Shown: positions 50,945 to 64,000 of the stretch, piece by piece | Layout of the letters: every line of letters begins with the position of its first letter | How positions within the stretch are numbered: the first letter of the stretch is position 1 | Source: Ophiocordyceps camponoti-saundersi (nom. inval.) | Taxonomy: Eukaryota > Ascomycota > Sordariomycetes > Hypocreales > Ophiocordycipitaceae | Assembly: GCA_003339415.1 (NCBI GenBank) | Contig: PDHQ01000131.1 | Span: forward strand, 1 to 64,000 | Direction of reading: 5' to 3' | DNA length: 64,000 nucleotides | Position numbers and translations under genes: made by a program | The notes under the pieces: generated by a model | Database searches by the model: none | Seen by the model: only the letters and a program-made list of their open reading frames with translations | What the model was told of the DNA's origin: nothing

Positions 50945-52647
50945 ACTAAAAACTTTTTATAACTTTAAACGATTAGGGTCCCCGTTCGTTCTTAACGCTA
51001 TAATATTACGAGAATTTAGTGCTTTCTGCCTCTTAAAGTCCGACTCCGCTAAGGGAATAGCCCTAAACGTAGGGTCGCGGGGCGGCCCGCCTCCTAGTCC
51101 GCTATTAATACTAATAATACTCGATAGCGGAACTTAAGAGCTTAACTAATCCTAATAATATCCGCGTATAGGTAAAGGTTAATATAATATAGCTACTAAC
51201 TTCGATAACTTATTTATTAATATTTTTCGGACCTTAATAAATCTTATCTTAAAGTTTATATATAAAAAACTTACTAGGGTAATCTTTACGTAAGATTTTC
51301 GCCCTATATAAAGTATCCTTAATATAACGTTTACTAAGCTTTAATAATACTAATAAGCTTTCGAAAACTTATTTAGCTTACTTATTATTATCTCCCGCGC
51401 TATTTAAAAATTAGTTAAAGCTACTTTTTATAAAATAATAAGTAAGGGGTCGGACTCCGCTCTTAGAGTTCTAACCTAAGCTAATATAGTTATAAGCTCC
51501 GCCCCGAACTTTGCCCCCCTTATAGCGCCCCTTATACGCCCGGTTCTAGTAAGAATAAAAAGGGAGGTACTTATATTAGTAAAAAATATCTTAATAATTA
51601 AGGGAGTTTTAGCGCCTACTTCTTAGAAAATTATTTAGAAAGTTAATAAGGCTATAAGCTACTTTATAGTAGTTACTACGCGCTAATTTCCTAATAAAGA
51701 CTTTATAATTATATTTAACTTAAAATATAAAAACCTTATTTTAAGGGATAAGTAAGTAGCTTAAGCTTTTAAAGCGGAGGCTAAGTATATACGCTAGACT
51801 TATACTATTATTACTAAAGGTATTTAGACCTTAATAGCTAATTATAACTATAACGCGCTACTTAATATTATTAAGGAGATAAATAAAGTTAATATAATCT
51901 AGGCGAAAGTACTTTAACTTTAATATACCGCTAGCGGAGATACCTTATAAACTTATCTTATTATAAGCTTAAATAGTATAGAAAATATAAATAAGCTTTA
52001 CTTAAACGGAGTAGTTATAAATATAAAGATAATTTATTATAAACTTTATAAGGACTTTGCACGCCTTAAGTAGTATTATAAGTACTACGCCTGCTACCCC
52101 CTCCTCCCTCCCCGCACTCCGCCTCCGCCTCCGCTCCGCTAGTTATCCTCGGCGACTTTAACGCTTATTATCTTTCCTAGGACTTTTACGATCGCACCTC
52201 CCCTTACTCCGTAAAGCTTCTCTCCGCTTTCTACTAACTCCGCCTCGAACTTCTTACCCCTCCTTATAAGATTACTTAGAAAGTATATAAGCGGAGGACT
52301 AATATTATCGACTTAATTTAGAGTATACCTAATTATTTCCTTATATATTTTAGCCTAGACTTTAATTTTCTAAGCTTTAATTATATTTTTTAGTTCGTAT
52401 TTTTTATAACTTCTCTCTCCTTAAACTTTATATTAATATCGCGCTAAAAATATTTTAACTTCGATATCTTATAAGTAAAAGTAAAAAACTAACTTTTATT
52501 TTCTATTATTTAAGCGGAGTTCGTAGCGGATATCGAGAAATTAATAATATAGCTATATAAATAATTAAATATTATAGCTAGCTTAATAGTTCCGAAACTA
52601 CTTTAGTATTATAATCCTTACTTATACTTATAATAAACCTTAGAGGT
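50945..52647 (+). mobile_element. LINE, 5' part, cut by the minus-strand G1
   Basis: Plus-strand start of the same LINE family as 8275-15515; the first 170 bp match the reverse complement of about 15330-15510. 51400-52100 corresponds to the gag-like ORF1, with Cys-containing codons lost. From about 52140 the endonuclease of ORF2 begins: 52145-52180 reads Ile-Leu-Gly-Asp-Phe-Asn-Ala-Tyr-Tyr with the key Asp intact. The element stops at the G1 LTR at 52648, and no continuation was found beyond 62605, so its RT half is missing. Confidence 0.75.
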
Positions 52648-52843
52648 TAAAATCCCTTAATCGGTTTTAAATTATAAGATTAGATTAGATCGTATAGTAT
52701 TATACGTTAGGGTAATAGTGGTCGTGATCCCTTTTTATTAGTCTAATAGCAAGTCTAATAATAATAATAATTTCTCTAAGTCCTCCCCTTTTTCCTCTAA
52801 TCCCTTATCCTCTAATATCTTATCCTCTTATACCTATCTAATA
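52648..52843 (-). repeat. 3' LTR of the minus-strand G1 copy
   Basis: 196 bp, reverse complement of 6855-7051 and 47252-47448. It keeps a few unmutated dinucleotides (about 52714-52755). Confidence 0.85.
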
Positions 52844-54225
52844 AAGTAGGGGGTATCTTTATTATAGTCGCTTATAACTACCTTCTCTACCTAAACCTCT
52901 CTACTATAACCCTCCGTAAATAGCCTAGTACCCCTATCGTTATCTAGTCTTAGGGGTATCCCCCTAATTTTATTCGAGCTAGTCTCCTAATTTCCTTAGC
53001 TTAATAGCCTCGCTTTCTTAATCGATCTTTTATTAGATTAGTTAGCTATACTAGGCCTCTTAGGTTACGGCGATAATATATTAGATATTAATTCTTAGTT
53101 AAACGGCTATAGAAAGGGGTCCGATATAAGTTATAATATAAGTTAATCGAAATCCTTAAAGTTTACCTTAATAACTTAGCGTAGAGTTATCTTAATAGCT
53201 CTATCTAATAGCGGTCGGATAATATCGTCTATTATCGTAGATTAAAATACCTTTTATAACGCCGCTCCGATAATATCTTTTATCGGATATATATTATATT
53301 TTTTAATATCCGTAGAAACGGGCCGCTTTAGTTATATCGAGGACTTATTATAAATATAGGTTAGCTTATTACGAATAAGTAAGATAATTCTCTCTAAATT
53401 TTTAATAGCTATTATCTACTTAATAGCTCTCTTAATATACGTGATCGATCGTTCTACTTATATAATTCGCTAAAATTCCGTTTATTAGTACTTAAGAAGA
53501 GCCCTATAATTAGCTTCCTATCGTTCTTTTTAGTCCCTTATAATAGATCGTTATTCTACTATTTATATCTTATTTTTCTCTAACTACCGCGCTATTAGAC
53601 TTCGCTACTTAGCTAATAATAATTCGAACGCTTCTTTCTAATAAAAGGTAATAGAGGCTCCTATAATTATAATATAAGTAATATTAGAGATAGCCTTATC
53701 CTTAAGTACTTAAATTAATATAGTTACGTTCTAAATTATAAGGGTAGCCGAAGGTGCTTAAATTAGCGCGGGCGTATTATAAATTCTAAGGGTAGCTAAA
53801 AGCGTATAAACCGCCGAAGTAATAAAAGATAGCGATATAGTAAATATAGGCGTCGAAGCGGGATATATCCTCTTTACTATTATAAGGATATTTAAGGATA
53901 TAAGCGTCGAAGTTAGTATCTTTATAATAGGTAAGGCTTATATAATAGAAGATTTTAGGTTAATAATAACCGAGAGCTATATAATAGAAAACGAAAAATA
54001 TTTTAGGCTAGTAGTAGCCGATATTTTAACCGAAAGCTATATAATAGAAGAAGATCGCTTTAGGCTAGTAATAGCTAATATTTCTATAATAGAAGATTAT
54101 AGCTTTATCCTAACTATAGGTTATACCGACCTCGCTTTTAGGGCTTACTCCGGTAATTTAAGCTAACCTTAACCCGCGTTCTTCTAACTAAGAATAGGTA
54201 ATATAGTTTTAGGGCCTTAGGGCGT

Positions 54226-54323
54226 TTTTAAGGGAGTTATCGTAATTATAAGTTTAACTATATCCTTATTCCCTTTTAAGGGAGTTATCGTAATTATAAA
54301 TTTAACTATATCCTTATTCCTAA
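54226..54323 (-). repeat. 48-bp tandem repeat in G1, two units
   Basis: The AAGGGAGTTAT start recurs at 54230 and 54278, a period of 48 bp (16 codons), with two units differing at one or two bases. It lies in the post-integrase part of G1, the same general region that holds a 36-bp repeat in the plus copy. The protein encoded there was probably repeat-rich and length-variable. Confidence 0.8.
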
Positions 54324-57300
54324 TTTTAGATACCGATATAAGGGTATATCTATCTAATAAATCTTCTACCTTATTATTAGCTATTTCGCTTAATAATTCT
54401 ATTAGTAATTAAGGTAGCGTAAGCTAGTCGGCCCGCTAGCCTAATACCTAGCGAATAACCTAATTTGCGTTAAATTTCGATACTCTTTCTATATCCTAAA
54501 ATCCCGCCTTAAACTTATAAGTAATAATAGTAATATCTTAGTTATAATAGCCTTAGCCTTTAAGAGCTAATTTTAATAAAGCTACCCCTAATATATTAGC
54601 GTCTATTATACCCGGTAGCTTATTATATACTATTCGGTTAATACTAAGGATTATTCGCTCCTATAATTTCTATATAGTAATAGAAAATAAATCTATAATA
54701 TTAAGTAAGATAGCCTCTTTTATCTTCCTTATATTAGTAATAATTTCTAATATAGGGGGAATATTACTTTTATTATTTTTCTTTACCGTATAGTTTGCGA
54801 AATAATATATTATAATATATAATTATTATAACTCCGGTTACGGGATTAGCTAGTTACGCGGTAAAATATTTTCTATAATATTCTTATTAGTAATTTAAAA
54901 CTTTTAAATATTTTAGGATACTATTACTAAAATAGTTTCCTCTTATATTACTTTAGCGATATACTATAATAGCTAGTCCCCCTTTACGGCTTATTTAGCT
55001 AGGATATAACCGTAAGGAGTTCCGGTTATTATAGTAATCTTAAGGTTCTTAGTAACTTTCGCCTTCTAGCTTATCTTTATCGTTTAAGTAAAAAATCCCT
55101 AATATCTTTCGTATTCCGTACGAATTTTCTAATACTAAATATTAATTATCTTATTTTTTAAGGGGTTTACGTTTTTAAGAGTTAGGTAATTATCTTAAAT
55201 AGCTATAGCGATATAAGAGGAAAACGATAATAATATAATACGCGAAATAAGGATAAATATAGGAGAAGATAAATAGTACGATAGAAGGTAAGTTAAATAA
55301 AAAACGATAATAATATATAAAATAAAGGTACGTATAAAAAAAGATAACTATGCGTTAATAATAATAATATATAATAATTAGTTATACGTAAGGAAGAAGG
55401 AGATAAATATAAGGTATATAAGAAAGAAGATAACGATAGTACCCGACGATAATCTAATTAAGAAAGATTTAATAAGTAAGGAAAGGAAAATAGTAATAGT
55501 ACGGTATATAAAAACGCGAGATATATAATAGTAAAGGTATATACGGGGTATACTTAGAGAGAATAGATATAGAGAGAATAGAAAATAAAGTAAGGTAAAT
55601 ATATAAATAAGTAAACGGACCGTTAGCGACTCTTTAGCTAGCTAATAGCTATTAATAATTACTATTAATTACTATTAATACTTACTAATACCTACTATAG
55701 TAACTTAATATCTACTATAGCAAGTTATCCTTCTTATTCTTAGTCTTCCTACTTAACCCTACGTTTCCCCCCCCTAACTTCTTATAATAGCGAGTTCCTA
55801 TAAGCGTAAAGGTCTTTACCTTAAAGCTTATCCGTTCTTTCGCCTAACTTATAGCCCTATCGGGTAGCTATATCTTATATTACTCGCCGTAAGGGTATTA
55901 AATATGCCTTACGTGGTATAAATAGTTTAAAATCGTTTACGTAAAGCTTTCGCAAAACTTAGCGTCTAACGACGCTACGGATTAGATACGTAATAGATAA
56001 GATAACCTTAATAATAATAGATAAGTTATCCTACGTAGTTACGAACTTCCTATATAACGTATTTACCTTATCTTACCTTTCCTATATAAAGTTATTAACT
56101 TATAGGGCACGTTATAGCTTAGCGTTATATTTAGTTATATTAAAGTTAGATAAAGTATCCTAGATTATATTCTTTTCTTCTATTATAGCTAATACTAAAT
56201 CGCGGACTATCTAGTTATCTTAGTTAAAATAGTTAAAATTAGATTATTTAGCTTTAGGTATCTCTTTATTCTAATATATAACTATAAGGTTAAATCCTAA
56301 TATAGCTTTTACTAGAGTTACCTTTAAAATCTTAACTTTTCGAGAATTTAGCACGTTAGTAATTTAAGGTAACGCTTTATTCTACGCTTCTAGGGAGATG
56401 CCGGACTACTTAAGACTCTATTTTCGTAGTTAGTCTTTTACTAATTAAACGTACCTCTCCGCTAATCTAATACTCTAAGAATATAAGACCGGGCCGAACT
56501 TCTATTTAACTTTATATCGCTTAGCTATATCTTCTATAATAGTATTAGCGAAATAGCGTCCGTTATCCGAGTAAATAGCTTTAAGCTAGCTAAATACTAA
56601 ACTTTAGTAATATTACTATATATCTATTACCTCCGGGCTAGTTATATTTTCGTATACTTAAGTTAATAGAAAACGCGTTATATAATTTACGGCTACTAGA
56701 ATATATTAATATCTATAAGTACTAATAAGCGTAATAAGTCCTAGGAAGTTAACGATTACTATTTCCTATAGCTTATATATCGTAATCTATTTATATTTTA
56801 ACTTAGGTAAGCGTAGTATAATTTGCTAGCAAATTATATAGGATATATAATAATAGGTAATATCCGATTAATAAGTTAGCTACTATAAGATTCCTCTTAA
56901 ATTCGCTAAAGTCTTTTCTTTAGAGAAATAGCCTAATACGTTATAAGTACTCTATAACTTTAACTAGATATTTAACTATAAATAATACTTAGCTTACTAT
57001 TTATTTAATTTAATATAATATAGGATCTTATTCTAAACTTAATATCTAATAGCTATCCTCTAAATATAGCGATATCTATTATTTAGTAGTGCTTATATCT
57101 TATTAACGAGAAAGAGCACGATTTCCGTATATTATAGGTCTCCTAGCTAAGGGGATATAGCTACCCGGAGGTAAGATACCTCTCTACCTACTAATAATTT
57201 ACCTAATAGGAGTTAAGTAGCCTTAATAATATCTAATACTAATATAATACGGCCCTCCGTATTTAAAGCGTTACTTTTTAAAGCGTTATATAATTTAGAT

Positions 57301-60300
57301 ATATTATCCGCGATTTTAATAATTTTTATCGTATTCGGGCGGTAAATATATTTAATATCCTATTCTTAAAAAATATTAATTTACCTCGTAATTTTACTAT
57401 ACGTTTCTACTATATTTATTATTAAGTCGATAATACTTTTATAATCTATATAAATCTTAAGGGGATACGGAGATATATCTATTATCTACTAGTATTCCTT
57501 AATCGCGTAAATAATAGCTAATATTTCTTTTTTAGGTATAGAGTATCGCCGCTTTAAATTATTTAGCCGAAATAATATCTATATAATAATTTTTATATTT
57601 TAGAAATTAGAATCTCTAATAGATATTCTATTAGGATAGTTATTAAGTTAGTAAAGAACGGCCTTAGTTCTAATATCGGATATATCTATTACTAGGTAAA
57701 ATTATATATTTATCTATACTCCGAATATTATATTATTCTAAATAGCTTAGTATAGGAATTATAAAGCTTCTACCGCTTTTAGCGTCTAAACGGGTTTATC
57801 CCGATATTATACCTTTAGTTATATAGATTACTATCCCGATAAAGTTACCTTATTTACCTCTTTAAAGAACGCTTCCTTAATAAGTCTAGCCCTATCTGCT
57901 CTCCCTAATATAAAATAACGAAAAAATAAGGTTAGCTATAGCACTATTTAAACTTCTTCTTAAAATTAAAGGGGGTATTATTAAAAATAGTCTCCTAATT
58001 ACGTAAATCTCTGCCGATACTTAGTTTTTAGATAAAATCGCCCTACTTCTAATTTAAACCTAACTAATTTAGCTATATTATTAAATAGCTTCGTTTTCTT
58101 ACCTACGAGACTAATTAGCGCCTATACTATTTTAGGGAAGTACTAATATCGAAGGAAATCGAAATATCTATTAAAGGTTTCGCTACTAAAGTTATAATCG
58201 TTAATATAAACGAATATTAACGTTAAGTATTTTATAGTAAAACCTAGTAACGTTTAGTATTTAACTTTATCCGCTAATACTAATTTACTAAACGCAATAT
58301 CCCCGTACCTTATATACGTAAAGGGGGCGCTTATTAGTCCTTACGGTATATTAATATATTCCTATATATTATTAGGGGCGGTAAAGCCTATCTTATATAT
58401 ATCTTTTAGCTATATTAGGATTAACTAGAACTTATTAGATATATCTAGCTAAGAGAAAACTATTAATTATCTAATATATACTTAGTCTAAATCGACTTTT
58501 AAGTTATAATACGGATATCTTAGTTTTACCATATTCCTATTAATATTATAATAATCGTAAACTATTCTCTAGGCCGCCGGGTTTAGTAGGTACTTCTTAA
58601 CGAATAAAGTTCTAGCTACCTATTCCGTATTATCGCCGATAAGTCGAATAATATTTACTTCTTCTATTATTAGGAATACCTTACTTATAAAGATCCGTTT
58701 AGGCTTACTATACTTTATTTATTTAAATATAGCTAGCGTTACTCCCTTTTTTAATTTAATTCGATAGGTAATTAGTTATATCGGCTAAATCTCCTTAAAG
58801 GTAGAAATAAAGTAGTCCTTATAAGTAAAATATAATCTTATAACCCTCTCTCTCTATTCTTCTATCTTAATATAATCTCCTAGCATAATAAGGCTTTATT
58901 TAAACTACGCGTTAATTTCCCTAATCGGGGTATCTAATAAAGGATAAATAATTAAGTTTAGAGTAATACCTTTATAAAATATAGGTCTTAAAGTTATAGT
59001 ACTTACCTATTTAAGATATAATACGTAGTTAGTATCGTTCTCGTTACTTATTTTCTTCTAGTTTATCCGATATCGGGGATATTTTAGAAAGTCTATTATA
59101 TCTAATTTATCGTAATCGCGGATTACCTTTTCTATATTACTCTTATCCCTAGCTATCTTATTTTCTTTTAAGTTAGCTAATTTTATTTCTAGTAACTTTT
59201 CCACTCCTCTAAGCTATCTTAAATATTTAAGTAACCGTCTATTCGTTAACTTTAGTTTCTCCGCTATCTATTTAAAACCTACTACCTTATATATTTTCTT
59301 CTATATAAACTTAGGTAATATTACTTTTACTTATTTACTAATAGATATTACTAGCCTTTGCTAGATTTAAAGCTATAATACTTTATCTATTTTCTTCTAT
59401 ATTATTTTTAGCTACCCCGCCGTCTAGCCCTTACGGGAGGTAGCTTTTAGTTTTTTAGAGAGTCTTACTTTACCTAGGAGGCTAGTTATTTAGTAATAGT
59501 AGATAAAATATCCTTAACTTTTTCTAAAATAAGCTTATTATTTTCGATAAATATAATCTTATCTTTATCGTTAGCGACCGCTTTTAGATATTTAGGGGCT
59601 TATAGCGTTTTCCTATCCGGTTTAAATAAATTAGGTACTAGGAAAATCGGAATAATCTAAGTAATACCTTCTAAGCTAGTAATCTTTAGCTATTCCTTTA
59701 CGTAATATTTTACGGCCTTAACGCGTCTTAGCTATACGCGGCCTAATAAAATATTTTAATTATCGTAATCTCCTAGTATATATATTTTTACGTTAGCTAA
59801 GATTCCTACTATAACTACCTAAAAGTAAGTAACCCTTTTAATAATCGCGAGTTCGTTATTCGCTATTTTAACTATACTTAGTTAAGGTAACTAGATTATA
59901 GGGAGGGCGTTATTAGCTATAAAGGCCTTATTAACTAGATCGACTATAAAGCCTCTATCTAATATAATAGTAATATATTAATAACTTTTAACGTAGCTTT
60001 TAATATACCCTAATATCGATAAGATAGTTTTAGCTAGCGCTATAATATTTTTTTAAACTACCTAATTAAGTATATTATAGGATAGAATATCCGCTAGCGG
60101 GTTTTATAATTCGAATAGTTAAATAAGATTTATAATAACCTCCTTACTTTTTAGGGACTTAATTTTCTTCCGATATTATATTAGTTTATTAAGTTACGTA
60201 TAAATCGATAATATAACTTAAAATAATTAAAGGATACTTAATATTACCGGGGTATTTTTTAACCTATTTTTTAGTTTAAATAGCGGAATATTATATTCTT

Positions 60301-62605
60301 TTATAGCTCGGATTTTCTCTAATTCGTATTATTTTTTAGCTAGCTTAGGCTCTTAAGGGTAAGTTTAAACTTTTACTTCTAAGGGTAGTAACCGAGTAGT
60401 TAGTCTTAGGATAAGCCTAGGAATAGTTAGAGTTAGTACGTCTCTTAAAGCCGGGCCTTCCCTAGCGTTATTATTAGGCTCTATACTTAATATAACTAAT
60501 CGGCGACGAATTTCCTACTTTAATTTATCCTATTATAGTTTATCTAGATTATCTAAGTTAAATTCTACTCTAAGGCGCGGTTTAGTTACGCGGCCTTACG
60601 TAAGTTAAGAAATTAGCATTATCTTTTCTTTTTAATAAGAGGTTTAAATATTAAGTCTCTAAGCGGTATAAATTTATCCTTATATAGAATTAATATCGGG
60701 CGTAGTAAGATCTAAAGCTTTTCTATCTAAACTTTTTATTATAAGTAATATTAGTAATATCTTAGTTATATATCTTATTAGTAGTTAAATACTTATATTT
60801 AAACTAATAACTATTAAATTCTTTACTAACGGTTTAGGGCTAATATTTTAATATAGTTATTAGCGTTTTTATTCCTTTATCTCCTCCGCGTAAGTTTCCT
60901 AATAAGCTTTCCGCTACTAAAACGCTTCTTTATTAAATAGAGCTATAAATAGATAATTATAGCTTATATAGCCTTATTCGCTATATTTAAAATATTATTA
61001 TAAATCCGGGTTAGGAGGTTAGTATCTAGGTCCTATACTTAATAATCTAAAAGCTTAGGGTTACTATTATAATATATTCGAAGAATTTTATAACGGATAT
61101 CCTTAATTCTATACTTAGGTATTAGTTTATCCGAGTATACCTTATATACTCGAATATCCGCTAGTAAGATAGCCTCCTAAGTTTTATAAGTATTTACTTA
61201 ACTTACTTACTATTATAATATTAGATTATTTTATTAATTTAGCTATCTTAGTTATTATCTCCTATTACTTAGCTATTACTTTTTACGGATTTATTTTTAC
61301 GGCTAGCACTTTATTAGTATCTCTCTTAATCTTTTTAGATATTATATCGCGTAAGTTATATATAATAAGTCGAATATTAAACTATATTAAGCTTACTATC
61401 GCTATCGATAACTTCTACTTATTATTAATATAGAGGCGCTTAATAATAGCCCGCTTATATTATTTATCTTTCTTAGCGTTTTTAGTTATCCGATTTAAAA
61501 AGTTAGTAAGTAAAATCTATTAAGTTTCTAATTTTACTTAGCTATAAAGAGCCTTCGCTTATTTCGTATAATTAGCTAGTAATTCCCCTTTCTTATAACC
61601 GAACTTATACGCCTTTATAATAAGGGTACTCTCTATAATTAAGTTTACCTCCTTAAACTTATTTATAAATGAAGTTACTAATTTAAACTAAGTACGATCT
61701 TCGTTATCTAACTTATTATATTAGTTAGTAGCCTTATTACGAAAACCTAAAGAGAAGATCTCCCTAACGATAATATTATATATCTCTCCTTAGATACTTA
61801 ATAATACTATATTAGTATTATACTAATTAAGGTACCTTTTAGCTAAGATATTTTTCGGGTATTTAGTAAATAGCTTAAGCTCTAATAATAAAGTTAACGC
61901 TATTATAATATAATACTTACCCTTTAGTTTAGTAATACTCCCTTATATTAGTGCTAGGTATATAATTATTAGACCGGTCTAACTTACTAAAGGAAAGGGA
62001 TAAAGTAAATAATATAGTAAACTTTCTAATAAACTAGGCAAACTTTATAATAAACCTATATCTATATCTAATATTATTTTCTAATTTTCTACCTTAGGGC
62101 ACTCCTTAAGTATACTCTAATAACTTACCTCTACTTATAATACTTATAATTACTAAATATCTAGCGGAACTAAGTCTTCTTTTATTAAGTATATCCGTTT
62201 CTTCGAATTAAAAAACTTCTAGCGTTAATCTATCTAGGAAGATTATACGCCCCTAATCCTTTTTACTTACTTATCCTAATATTCTTCTTATCTTAACTAC
62301 TTTCGGCGATAATAAAGAAGGAAAAAAAAGGAAGACTATCCGCACTTACGGGGTTTTCTTATATTCTCTCGTCTTCTTTCCCCCCTTATTCTTACTTATA
62401 TAGTCCTTCTTACTTTACTTACTATAAGGCCGCTTTTCCGGTAATAATAGGCAGCTATAGCTAGACCTACTTTAGGTAGCTCCCGCTTAACCTAATTAAA
62501 ACTCGCTTTACTTCCTAATTTAGTAATCTGCCGAAATCCTTAAATACTTAGCTATCGTTACTAGATAATTATTATATAATATACCCTATAGTCTAAGCTA
62601 TGCCC

Positions 62606-63079
62606 CACTTAGGGCTTAAGCCCGGTTAGGTTAGTATATTAGCTATACTAAATTAGTATAGAGGGGCTACTAGAGTTAGACTTAGTATTAGTAATATTAC
62701 TACCTGATCTATAATAGCGTGCGTGCCTTAATAGGTTATACGCCCGTCGCGCTAAATTACGCGTTTTTTACGATAATAATCGATATTCCTTATAAGAGAT
62801 CCTATTTAGGATCCGCTTAGCTATAGCAGACGCTACTATATTACCGACGCTGCTATTTTAGGTAAGTAATATACTTAACTTAGTTTATAAAAAACTATTT
62901 TAGCTAAGAAAAGCTAAGATAAGCCTCGCTAAGGAAAATACTACCTATTTAGGTAATAAGGAGCCTATTTAGGCTATAAAAGAAAGTTATAATAACCTTA
63001 TTAAAAAATATAGAGATAGGAGTAATCTTAATAAGTATAGAAAAGCTAAAAGGCTAAGAGAATTAGTAATATTAGGAGA
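62606..63079. other. Junction region between G1 and a Ty1/copia relic
   Basis: No similarity to the G1 LTR or other window repeats was found. It holds several retained CA and TG dinucleotides (for example 62705-62725 and 62825-62855). It may contain the LTR or leader of the copia element that follows; with the downstream LTR outside the window this cannot be tested here. Confidence 0.35.
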
Positions 63080-64000
63080 TATTAATTAGAATAGCGATTA
63101 AGTAATTTCGCTTACTTTAGTATATTAATAAGCCTAATAGCGGTAAACTTATAGATACGAATATCGCGGCTATAGAGAAATAGTAGGACGAGGAAGTTTA
63201 TTACTATTATCTTATTATATATTATTATAAGCTTATAATAATCCTCGGAATTCGCGATAGCGGCTAGAATTCGAATTAATTAGTATATTAAACCTTTATA
63301 GCTATTAAGAAAAAGTATAATATAGCTCCGAGAGTTACTTTCTCGTTAATTATAAAGGAAATATATACTATAAAGGCGGAGAATTTTACGATATTCGGTG
63401 CTTTCGTAAGATACCTTAATCTCCTATAAAGTTAACTCTACGTTATAATAAAAGAACCTTATAAGGAATAGTTCGTCGGCGCTACGATTAACGCTATTAA
63501 AACCGTTATACTTTCCCGATATAAAAATTAGATATATAAGCTAGCTAAATAAAAGCCCCCGATAAAGGATAAGGTCCTAGGTTTTTTCTAAAATTACGCT
63601 AAGCTTATCGATAATAAGAAGAAAGATACCTTTTCCGTAGATTAGAATACGAAAAAATAGGAAAAAAAGCGAGATAATAGCTAAGGAAGAGGTTAAGGCC
63701 GCGGCAAAGGCCGTAGCCGCGGAAATTATAGTAGCAGAGCCTCTTCTCCCGCTTAAGAAAGCTAGAAAAGACGATATTTTAATTACGAATACTTTATTCC
63801 TAAGGGTAGTAAGCCTTATAAGGAAGAAAATTACTAGAAGTTATATCTAAAGCTACGCTTACCCCTAAGAGATTAGTATTAATAGAAATAAATCGCGGTA
63901 TTAGAAGCTATTACGAAAGCTAGATAAACGTACGAACTTATAGCTACTAGCTTTAGCATTACTTAAGATAATATTATATATAACTCTAAAGCCGGAGGCT
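63080..64000 (+). pseudogene. Ty1/copia gag (decayed), runs off right edge
   Basis: A plus-strand frame, read through few stops, gives a gag-type protein: a helical region (about 63360-63530), an Arg/Gly-rich nucleic-acid-binding segment at about 63670-63735 (repeated Gly-Arg-Gly and Gly-Lys-Gly-Arg), a Lys-Lys-Arg/Arg-Tyr-Phe segment at 63755-63785 and a basic tail to 64000. This layout fits copia gag just before the protease, which should lie beyond the edge. It differs from the copia element at 19359-25741. Stops are TAA and TAG in places where CAA or CAG is likely. Confidence 0.6.

Larger units (their letters stand above)
52648..62605 (-). mobile_element. Second G1 gypsy copy, minus strand, no nested insertions
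   Basis: The 3' LTR is at 52648-52843 (196 bp, reverse). The internal region runs to about 62605 and is colinear with all seven pieces of the split G1: integrase about 55700-57300, reverse transcriptase about 57700-58500 (Tyr-Ile-Asn-Asp at about 58205-58220, reverse), protease about 59930-59960, gag 60800-62550. This copy serves as the uninterrupted reference. Left flank gaggt (52643-52647). Homology to G1 fades near 62605, and no 5' LTR follows, so the 5' end is truncated or replaced. It retains somewhat more CA and TG than the first 5 kb. Confidence 0.8.

Overview
The window is gene-free, heavily A+T-rich DNA from what is most likely a filamentous ascomycete (Pezizomycotina). Genus and species cannot be told from it. 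The main signal is the near-total loss of the dinucleotides CA and TG. I met none before about position 5,677, and only scattered ones afterwards, while CG, CT and AG remain common. This is the product of repeat-induced point mutation (RIP, C to T in CpA context) taken almost to completion. RIP has turned CAA, CAG, CGA and TGG codons into stops, so no intact gene is left. Every protein assignment below is a decayed relic, read through stop codons.

The sequence can be parsed into a nest of retrotransposons. Positions 1-2117 are a partial minus-strand copy, and 2253-5841 a plus-strand copy, of a non-autonomous LTR element that I label N1 (about 3.6 kb, LTRs of 506-508 bp, about 2.5 kb interior without visible coding capacity). 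The two copies face each other across a 135-bp spacer and form a large palindrome. Positions 5842-6854 are an unassigned relic. From 6855 to 47448 lies a single Ty3/gypsy-type element (label G1, 197-bp LTRs, about 10 kb net, plus strand) split into seven pieces by later insertions. These are a 7.2-kb LINE (8275-15515, minus); a short LINE-like insert (17587-29449) that contains N1 copy 2 (18256-28240, minus), which in turn contains a 6.4-kb Ty1/copia element (19359-25741, plus); a solo N1-type LTR (32369-32855); and N1 copies 3, 4 and 5 (33698-37266 plus, 38477-41945 plus, 42671-46265 minus). Most of these junctions show 5-bp target duplications for LTR elements or 13-14 bp duplications for the LINE-type inserts. 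These set the order of insertion.

G1 abuts the 3' end of a different, chromodomain-bearing gypsy element (47449-48170). Next come an unidentified decayed reading frame (48680-50098), the 5' part of a second LINE (50945-52647), a second G1 copy on the minus strand (52648 to about 62605), and the gag end of another Ty1/copia element that runs off the right edge.

The most interesting item is N1. It has five LTR-bounded or partial interior-bearing copies here plus one more cut by the window edge, constant LTR length, a conserved non-coding interior with a (TTA)n tract and a C/G homopolymer, subfamily chimerism, and a triple ACGCGT array just upstream of a TATA-like box in its LTR.
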